Positions 58,276 through 64,000 of a DNA stretch of 64,000 nucleotides are shown piece after piece. Under the pieces are notes generated by a model. That model did no database searches, was not told the DNA's origin, and saw only the letters and a list, made by a program, of their open reading frames with translations. The DNA lies in the NCBI GenBank assembly GCA_964614515.1, contig CAZTPJ010000006.1, forward strand, positions 1 to 64,000, read 5' to 3'. Position 1 is the stretch's first letter, and each line of letters opens with the position of its first letter. Position numbers and translations under genes: made by a program. The stretch comes from CAZTPJ01 sp964614515 (lineage in GTDB: Bacteria > Planctomycetota > Phycisphaerae > Phycisphaerales > UBA1924).

Positions 58276-60039
58276 GTGGATGCCACACTTTCCGCGCTTG
58301 CAAACGGGTCGATCCCGCAGACCCTGGCTGACCAGTTCATTCTGGTGTCGCTCTGGAAGCCGTTTGTCCTGCTCATCCCGCTGGGGTTGTGGGCGTGGTT
58401 CATCACGACAGTTCTGGACAAGCACGCGGCCAGGTTCCACCTCGGCCGGCAGAACTGGGGCATGGTCCACATGATCTTCGGGACCGTGGCGTTCTTCGTG
58501 GCCGTGCTGGCGTTTCCGATTCCGAATCACTTCGCGTTTCTGGCGGCGGTTGGTGCGATGATTGTGATTCTGGCGGTGGACATCGGGGTGTATGTGTACG
58601 TGTCGGATCGTGATGAGCGCGTGCCCGAGTCGCATCGAATCCGGTTCGACATGTCATCATGGCGCGAGGCGAAGGCGGAAAAGGTCGCGGCCAAGCAGCA
58701 GGGCAAGGTCGAGGTGGTCATCAAGCGCCCCGACAAGTCGGTGCTCGTGGCTCCCGATGCCGAAACCGAGGCCTTCGCGATTCGGGTTGCGGCCGAGAGT
58801 TTGTATCTCAAAGCGATTGCGGCGCGGGCGTCGCAGATCGACATCGCGCCGACGGGCAAGGATGGGGCCTATGGCGTGTCGATCCTCGTCGATGGCGTGC
58901 GTCAGACGATCGACACGATCCCAGGCCCGAACGCGATCCGCATCATCGACTTCTGGAAGGCCGCGGCCGGGCTGGATGTCAGCGATCGGCGTCGCGTGCT
59001 GACGGCGGATTTCACCGCCGAGAACTCAGGCGCGTCGCACACGATTCGCCTGACAACGCGCGGGACGCAGGGCGGCATGCACCTGACGATGAGCATCGAC
59101 GTGGCCGAGGCCGTGCGACGCAATGCCGAGGAACTCGGTTTGCTCGATTCGCAGATGCGTCTGGTGAAGGAGTTGGTGGCGGACGGCCGGGGAATCGTGC
59201 TGCTGGCCTCTCCGCCCGATGGCGGTCGAACGACGACGCTGTACAGCATTCTGCGGATGCACGACGCGTATACATCGAACGTGCAGACCGTGGAATCTGA
59301 GATTCAAGATGCGCTCGAAGGCGTGCGTCAGAACCGATTCAACCCGCAGACCGAAGGGGCCGAGTACAGCACGCTCGTGCGATCGATCCTTCGTCGAGAC
59401 CCGGACGTGGTGGGCGTGGCGGAACTTCCCGATCCGGCGACGGCCAAGGAGATTTCGCGTGCGGATCAGGAGCGCATCCGGACCTATGCATGTCTTCGCG
59501 CGGACAGCGCGTTGTCGGCGATCCTGATGTTCTCGCAGGCGGTGGGGGACTCGCACCTCGCGGCCGACGCGCTGCGCGGGGCGATGGCCCAGCGCCTGGT
59601 GCGGCGGCTCTGCTTCAACTGCCGCGTGCCGTATCAACCGCCGCCGGACATGCTCAAGAAACTCGGCCTGCCGCCGGACAAGGTCAAGCAGTTGTTCAAG
59701 AAGGGCGGACAGGTACTCATCAAGAACAAACCGGATGTCTGCCCGGCCTGCAATGGCGTGGGGTATCTCGGCCAGATCGCCCTGTTCGAGGTGTACTCGA
59801 TCGGCGATGAAGAGCGCCGGATGATCCGCGAGGGCAACAAGGCGGGTCTGGCGGCGGCGCTTCGCAAACAGGGCCAGCCGTCGATTCAACAGGCAGCGCT
59901 GATGCGGGCCGTCGAGGGCGTGACGAGCATCGAGGAAATCACCAGGGCGTCGTCGGCCCCGCCCCAGCCCCCCGCTGACGCCGGTCCCCCGCGTTCGAGC
60001 AACCGAACGCCCCCGGAAGGTGTACCAGTTAAGGCATGA
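58276..60039 (+). CDS. Degenerate GspE/PilB-like ATPase with N-terminal membrane segments
   Basis: From the GTG at 58276 (AGAGGA upstream) the protein has 587 residues. The N-terminus has three hydrophobic stretches (about 18-105: PFVLLIPLGLWAWFITTVL; MIFGTVAFFVAVLAFPIP; FLAAVGAMIVILAVDIGVYV), unlike soluble secretion ATPases. The rest follows the type II secretion/type IV pilus ATPase plan: SILRRDPDVVGVAELPDPATA matches the Walker B region and MAQRLVRRLCFNCRVPYQPP with VCPACNGVGYLGQIALFEV the C-terminal zinc module. The Walker A loop reads PPDGGRTTTLYS where GspE has GSGKTT, so the invariant Lys is Arg318. ATP hydrolysis is doubtful. The C-terminus is Pro/Ser-rich. Confidence 0.75.
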   Translation: MDATLSALANGSIPQTLADQFILVSLWKPFVLLIPLGLWAWFITTVLDKHAARFHLGRQNWGMVHMIFGTVAFFVAVLAFPIPNHFAFLAAVGAMIVILAVDIGVYVYVSDRDERVPESHRIRFDMSSWREAKAEKVAAKQQGKVEVVIKRPDKSVLVAPDAETEAFAIRVAAESLYLKAIAARASQIDIAPTGKDGAYGVSILVDGVRQTIDTIPGPNAIRIIDFWKAAAGLDVSDRRRVLTADFTAENSGASHTIRLTTRGTQGGMHLTMSIDVAEAVRRNAEELGLLDSQMRLVKELVADGRGIVLLASPPDGGRTTTLYSILRMHDAYTSNVQTVESEIQDALEGVRQNRFNPQTEGAEYSTLVRSILRRDPDVVGVAELPDPATAKEISRADQERIRTYACLRADSALSAILMFSQAVGDSHLAADALRGAMAQRLVRRLCFNCRVPYQPPPDMLKKLGLPPDKVKQLFKKGGQVLIKNKPDVCPACNGVGYLGQIALFEVYSIGDEERRMIREGNKAGLAAALRKQGQPSIQQAALMRAVEGVTSIEEITRASSAPPQPPADAGPPRSSNRTPPEGVPVKA

Positions 60040-60089
60040 TCCGCCGGTTCGGGGCCGTTATCCCCGCCGGGCAATTGTGAGGTTGTCTC

Positions 60090-61964
60090 ATGTTCACCAT
60101 CATTGCGTATGCGGCCATCATCGCGATCGTTCTGTTCTGGATCAAGCAGGGGTTCCTGTCATCGCTCCTGAATCTCGCGTGCGTGGTGGTCGCGGGTTCG
60201 GTGGCGTTCGCGCTGTGGGAAATCGTCGGGAACTTCATTCTCGTCAATGCGCCCGAGCGAGGGTTCTTCGAGTTTCTCTCTGACGCGGCGTGGGGACTCG
60301 GCCTGGCCCTGCCGTTCATCATCACGATGGTGGTGATTCGTCCGCTCCTTGACAAACTCATTCCGGCCAACGCCATCTGCACAGACCTTGTGAACTCGAT
60401 CGGTGGGTTTGTGTGTGGGGCGTGTGCGGCCGTGCTCACCGTGGGCATCGCCGTCATCAGCATCGGCTCTCTGCGTTTTGGTCCGAGCCTTCAGGGGTAT
60501 GAGCCGCTGGTGTACAGCACCGATGCGCAGGGTCGCGGGTCGATCGTGGTGCAGCGGCAGATCTTCCGTCCCTATGCGGATGAGGTCGCCGCGGCACTGT
60601 TCACCTATGTGTCTCGCACGACATTCACGCCGGGCGAACAGACCCTGGCGCGGTGGTATCCGAATGTTCACCTCGTGCCGGCCTCGCTGCGCATGTCATA
60701 TGACGAGGGCAAGGCTCGCAACACGACGCGCCCGAAGGACTTCTCCGTCACCGGCCGCTACACCGTCGGCAATGTCGAGCAGGGCGAAGACCTCAATCGC
60801 TTCCTGCGTGGCGACGGGTGGTCGGACACGCCGCAGACGGCCGTGGACATCCGTGGCAATCCGATCACGCGCGGGCACATCGAGGGGTTCATCATCACGT
60901 TCGACTCGTCAGCGCGTGAAAAGGGAGGCGGCTCGCAGGTGCTCGTGGGCAACGGGCAGTTGCGCCTGGTGGTTGAGGATTACAACGGCGACACGATGAC
61001 ACTGTTTCCGATCGCCGTGATCTCGCAGGCCGAAGCGCGGGCGAACGCGCTGGGACGATGGCGCTTCGACGCGTCGGAGTTGTTCATCCCGTCCGTGGGC
61101 GCCACGTCGCAGATTCCCGTGGCGGCGGAGTTCGCCGTACCCACGGGTTTCCGCCCGATCGGGCTGTATGTCAAGGGCGTGCGCCATGAAGTGACGGACA
61201 CGGTTCCGCCCGAGATGGCCTTCCCCACGCAGTTCTCGCGCTTCTCGGCGGTCAAGGATGGGCGGCTTATTCGGGGGTACACGGCCGCGATACCGGGGCA
61301 GTCCTCGACGCTTGGTCTTGTGACGAATCAACTTCCCGGGGCGGATGCGGAGACGCTTCGACTCAAGATCGCGAGGAGCAATCAGCCTCGTCGCGACGAG
61401 ATCACGATGGACCGGGCGGGGATCTCGATTTCCTCGGCGCTGGGCTTTGTCCTGCGGGCGGGCACGGAGCGCGGCCTGACGATCGAGCAGGACTCGACGG
61501 GGCGATTCAACGTGATCGTCGATGGCGAAGGCATCTACACCGTCCAGGAGATCGCGGCCAACCGCGGTCTTGATACCGCGCTGCAGATCGGGCGCTTCCA
61601 GACTACGCCTGACACGGTGCTGGTGCAGTTGGACGTGAGCGTTGAGGCCGTCATGAGCCTGCTGGGCCAGGGTGCGCTCAACGCGGGCAACGGCAAGCCG
61701 GCGCTGTGGGCGTCCAACGGGCAATCGTTTGACGCGATCGGGTATGTGTACCAGGATTCGCAGGAATATCGCGTACGATTCACGCCGGGCCACCCGCTGG
61801 GGTCGATCGGCGAAGCGCCGGGCCTGACGCGCACCAACCCGGATCGGAAACTCAAACTCATCTTCCGTTGCAGCCAGGGCACGGAACTCGTCGCTTTTTC
61901 CATCGGCGGGAAACTCATCGCGACATGGGAAGAAACGCCCATCCCGCTGACCAGTGTGCGTTGA
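60090..61964 (+). CDS. CvpA-like multi-pass membrane protein with large C-terminal domain
   Basis: The 624-residue protein has four N-terminal membrane helices (for example IIAYAAIIAIVLFWIKQGF, LACVVVAGSVAFALWEIVG, GLALPFIITMVVIRPLL, CGACAAVLTVGIAVISIGS) in the layout of the CvpA/colicin V production family. A large beta-rich part (about 130-624) is predicted to be outside the cytoplasm and has no recognised motif. It lies 50 bp after the GspE-like gene, same strand, likely one operon. Function unknown. Confidence 0.6.
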   Translation: MFTIIAYAAIIAIVLFWIKQGFLSSLLNLACVVVAGSVAFALWEIVGNFILVNAPERGFFEFLSDAAWGLGLALPFIITMVVIRPLLDKLIPANAICTDLVNSIGGFVCGACAAVLTVGIAVISIGSLRFGPSLQGYEPLVYSTDAQGRGSIVVQRQIFRPYADEVAAALFTYVSRTTFTPGEQTLARWYPNVHLVPASLRMSYDEGKARNTTRPKDFSVTGRYTVGNVEQGEDLNRFLRGDGWSDTPQTAVDIRGNPITRGHIEGFIITFDSSAREKGGGSQVLVGNGQLRLVVEDYNGDTMTLFPIAVISQAEARANALGRWRFDASELFIPSVGATSQIPVAAEFAVPTGFRPIGLYVKGVRHEVTDTVPPEMAFPTQFSRFSAVKDGRLIRGYTAAIPGQSSTLGLVTNQLPGADAETLRLKIARSNQPRRDEITMDRAGISISSALGFVLRAGTERGLTIEQDSTGRFNVIVDGEGIYTVQEIAANRGLDTALQIGRFQTTPDTVLVQLDVSVEAVMSLLGQGALNAGNGKPALWASNGQSFDAIGYVYQDSQEYRVRFTPGHPLGSIGEAPGLTRTNPDRKLKLIFRCSQGTELVAFSIGGKLIATWEETPIPLTSVR

Positions 61965-62067
61965 CGCCGCGGGGGCTGGTGCTCCCGGCGAAGGACACGC
62001 ATGTCGCATTCACCGCGCGCCGCGAGGAACGTCCGGTGCGCCATCGCCCGCACGGGGGGGGTCACAC

Positions 62068-64000
62068 ATGAATCAACCATGGTCCATTTCACATTCGTCG
62101 CGCACGTTGGCCGTGACGCTGGGCGTTCTGGCCGGCGCGTTCGCCGGCATGGCGCAGGCGCCGACGGCCGATGAGATTTCGAGCCGTGCGCCGGCCGTCA
62201 ACGCCGCGCCGACGATCGCGCTGTTCACCGAACTCGGCGCTGATGTTCAGTCATACGCGAAGCATCTGATCACGCTGTCGAATCCGTGGTTCGAAGGGCG
62301 TGCGCCGGGGACGCGGGGCAACCTCCTCGCGGCGGAATACATCGAACACAACTTCCGCTTGTTGAATCTTGCGCCCGCGTTCGCCGAAACCACGACCGCG
62401 GCCGATGGGGCCGAGGTCATCACGCCCAACGCGACGTTTCGACAGTTCGTGCCTTCGGGATCGATCATCGGCGTGACAAGCGCGAGCCTGACGGTGACGC
62501 CGGGCGACGGCGCGCCGCGGTCGTTTCGCAAGAACATCGACTTCGCGGTGATGCCGCAGTCGGCCACGGGCGAGGCGTCCGGTCCCATCGCGTTCGTGGG
62601 ATACTCGATCGAGGATGGACGTGATGGCTATTCAAACTATCCCGACGAGACCGATCTGACGGGCAAGATCGCGCTGATGTTCCGCTTTGAGCCGATGGAT
62701 GACGCGGGCCAGAGCAAGTGGGCGCCCGGGCGATGGTCGGAGTTCGCGAACATCGACGACAAGATTCGCTCGGCGGCGCGTCGCGGCGCGGCCGGGATCA
62801 TCATGGTCAACCCGCCGGGCGCGGATGACCCGCGTGCGAAGCAGTTGCTCAATGTGGACGGCGCGCGCGGCGGCATGCGCGGCGTGCCCGTGCCCACGAT
62901 CATGATCAACGCGGATGTCGCGGATCGGCTGGTTCGCACGGCCGACGCGCAGGGCCGTTCGATCGAGGAACTGCGGGCGCACGCGGACTCGACCAACGGC
63001 TGGTTTGATCTCACCGGCGCGCAGGTGTCGATGAGCGCAACGATCGAGCGCGTCGCCATCGAGACGGACAACGTGGGGGCGGTGCTTCGAGGACGCGGCG
63101 CGCTGGCGGATCAGTTCGTCATCATCGGGGCGCACTACGACCACATCGGCTATGGCGACTTTGGCTCTCGTTCGCCGGACCGCCGCGGCGAGGTGCATCC
63201 CGGCGCGGACGACAACGCCTCAGGCACCAGCGGCGTGCTGTTCGTCGCCGACAAACTCGCGCGGGCCTACGCCGAATTGCCCGACGACGCCGACGCACGC
63301 TCCGTGCTCTTCCTCGCGTTCACCTCCGAAGAGTCCGGCCTGATCGGCTCGCGACACTTCGTGCAGAACCCCTCGGTCCCCCTCGAATCCATCTACTTCA
63401 TGCTCAACCTCGACATGATCGGCAAACTCAGCAACAACCAGTTTGAGGTCAGTGGGATTGGCACGGCCGAGGGACTCGCAGACTGGGTGCAGCCGTACTT
63501 CGACGCCTCGGGCCTGTCGATCACCAGCAAGCCCGGGGGCACGGGGCCGAGCGATCATGCCTCGTTCTATCGCGCCCGGATTCCGGTGATGTTCTTCTTC
63601 ACAGGGCTGCATGATGACTATCACGCGGCGGGAGATGAGTGGTGGAAGGTGGATATCGCCGGCGCGGTGAAGGTGGCGGAGTTGTGCCACGAGATCGCGA
63701 TGGGTCTGGCGACACGGGCGGAGCCGTTCCCGTATCTCGGGGCGCAGCGTCCCGCGCCGCCACAGGCGCAAGCCCCGGCGGCAGAGGAAGCGCCGCAGGG
63801 AGCGGGACCACGCGGCCTGCGCGTCCGCTTCGGCGTCATGCCCGGCGACTACACCGGCTCCGAAAAGGGCGTCGTCGTCGGTGATGTCTTCGAGAACACC
63901 TCCGCGGCGGAGGCAGGACTCAAAAAGGGCGACCGCATCACAAAGTGGAACGGCCAGGCGGTGGACTCCGTCGAAGCGTGGATGCCCATGCTCGCGAACC
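62068..64000 (+). CDS. Exported M28 aminopeptidase with PA and PDZ domains (runs off the window)
   Basis: The frame starts at the ATG 62068 and stays open to the end of the window (644 codons seen). A signal peptide (LAVTLGVLAGAFAGMAQA) is followed by a PA-type insert domain (about 165-310: AAGIIMVNPPGADDP) and the M28 zinc peptidase domain. Metal and catalytic residues are in IIGAHYDHIGYG, HPGADDNASGTSG, AFTSEESGLIGSRHF, MLNLDMIGKL and PSDHASFYRA. A PDZ domain begins after about residue 590 (RFGVMPGDYTGSEKGVVV, then AEAGLKKGDRITKWNG). It acts in the periplasm on peptides. Follows the CvpA-like gene by 103 bp. Confidence 0.9.
   Translation, partial: MNQPWSISHSSRTLAVTLGVLAGAFAGMAQAPTADEISSRAPAVNAAPTIALFTELGADVQSYAKHLITLSNPWFEGRAPGTRGNLLAAEYIEHNFRLLNLAPAFAETTTAADGAEVITPNATFRQFVPSGSIIGVTSASLTVTPGDGAPRSFRKNIDFAVMPQSATGEASGPIAFVGYSIEDGRDGYSNYPDETDLTGKIALMFRFEPMDDAGQSKWAPGRWSEFANIDDKIRSAARRGAAGIIMVNPPGADDPRAKQLLNVDGARGGMRGVPVPTIMINADVADRLVRTADAQGRSIEELRAHADSTNGWFDLTGAQVSMSATIERVAIETDNVGAVLRGRGALADQFVIIGAHYDHIGYGDFGSRSPDRRGEVHPGADDNASGTSGVLFVADKLARAYAELPDDADARSVLFLAFTSEESGLIGSRHFVQNPSVPLESIYFMLNLDMIGKLSNNQFEVSGIGTAEGLADWVQPYFDASGLSITSKPGGTGPSDHASFYRARIPVMFFFTGLHDDYHAAGDEWWKVDIAGAVKVAELCHEIAMGLATRAEPFPYLGAQRPAPPQAQAPAAEEAPQGAGPRGLRVRFGVMPGDYTGSEKGVVVGDVFENTSAAEAGLKKGDRITKWNGQAVDSVEAWMPMLAN

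Noticed and set aside
10628..62060. Many runs of seven to nine G or C inside genes (for example 5589, 10628, 16245, 21772, 52744, 54330) as possible phase-variation tracts
   Set aside because: With about one third G and one third C, tens of such runs are expected by chance in 64 kb, and they occur in housekeeping and surface genes alike. I see no enrichment in one functional class.

Overview
The window is GC-rich bacterial DNA and reads as a scaffold of a metagenome-assembled genome of the Planctomycetota, most likely class Phycisphaerae. The basis is two secreted proteins ending in the paired EF-hand/dockerin-like modules common in that group (DIFDFLCFGN type), a duplicated short exported protein with a PEP-CTERM-like tail (VPAPSALALLGMGALVAG then RRRR), many sulfotransferases and exported hydrolases, and loose gene order with few long operons. 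One 100-N scaffold gap lies at 33960-34059. Its two flanks share exactly 55 bp, so it is probably an assembly join at a repeat and not missing sequence.

Layout. 0.1-9 kb: a sulfotransferase and sugar-nucleotide SDR pair, a Spy-like periplasmic protein, an Mrp-family ATPase, an NTF2/SnoaL-like protein with a histone-H1-like tail, a double-domain sulfotransferase and two paralogous zinc-ribbon membrane proteins. 9-24 kb: an EamA transporter, then a long minus-strand run. This run carries a five-gene module (DUF5682, VWA/CoxE, SWIM zinc finger, DUF5691, MoxR AAA+ ATPase) that is split in the middle by three surface-glycan genes: a sulfotransferase/coiled-coil/glycosyltransferase fusion, a methyltransferase and a double methyltransferase. 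24-29 kb: a LEA14-like lipoprotein, a type II restriction-modification pair (SacI-like endonuclease, Dam-type methylase), pyruvate dehydrogenase E1 alpha, and a RES/Xre toxin-antitoxin operon with a clear operator. 29-35.7 kb: a secreted beta-propeller-like dockerin protein, a YtcJ-type amidohydrolase, identical copies of the PEP-CTERM-like gene, and tRNA-Ile(GAT). 35.8-42.4 kb: an MBL-rhodanese protein, a ParE/RelE-type toxin-antitoxin pair, an amidohydrolase-like protein without its metal site, a decayed VapBC pair, a secreted M14 carboxypeptidase and an Fpg/Nei DNA glycosylase. 42.4-57 kb: truA, a GT4 glycosyltransferase, an exported protein of unknown function, and a sugar and ester catabolism stretch (GH38 mannosidase, membrane protein, alpha/beta hydrolase, ribokinase, GH2 glycosidase, M19 dipeptidase). 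57-64 kb: a membrane protein, a repeat island, a degenerate GspE-like ATPase with membrane segments, a CvpA-like membrane protein, and the start of an M28 peptidase with a PDZ domain.

The most unusual content is a set of short palindromic repeats that sit both between genes and inside genes without breaking the frame. Family A has a GGTGGGGCGGGCGTC-type core, and in two places it lies inside a 122-bp element with terminal inverted repeats. Family B has an 18-bp GGGTGGACCGCTCGCTCC unit. Family C has a GCCCGCCACTCCGTGGCG hairpin. Family A is inside truA, the GH2 glycosidase and the M19 dipeptidase; family B is inside the DUF5682 protein. They look like Planctomycete counterparts of the protein-invading Rickettsia palindromic elements. 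A second recurring theme is probable leaderless transcription: at least five genes have a TACACT or TATAAT -10 box only 6-8 nt before the start codon and no ribosome binding site.
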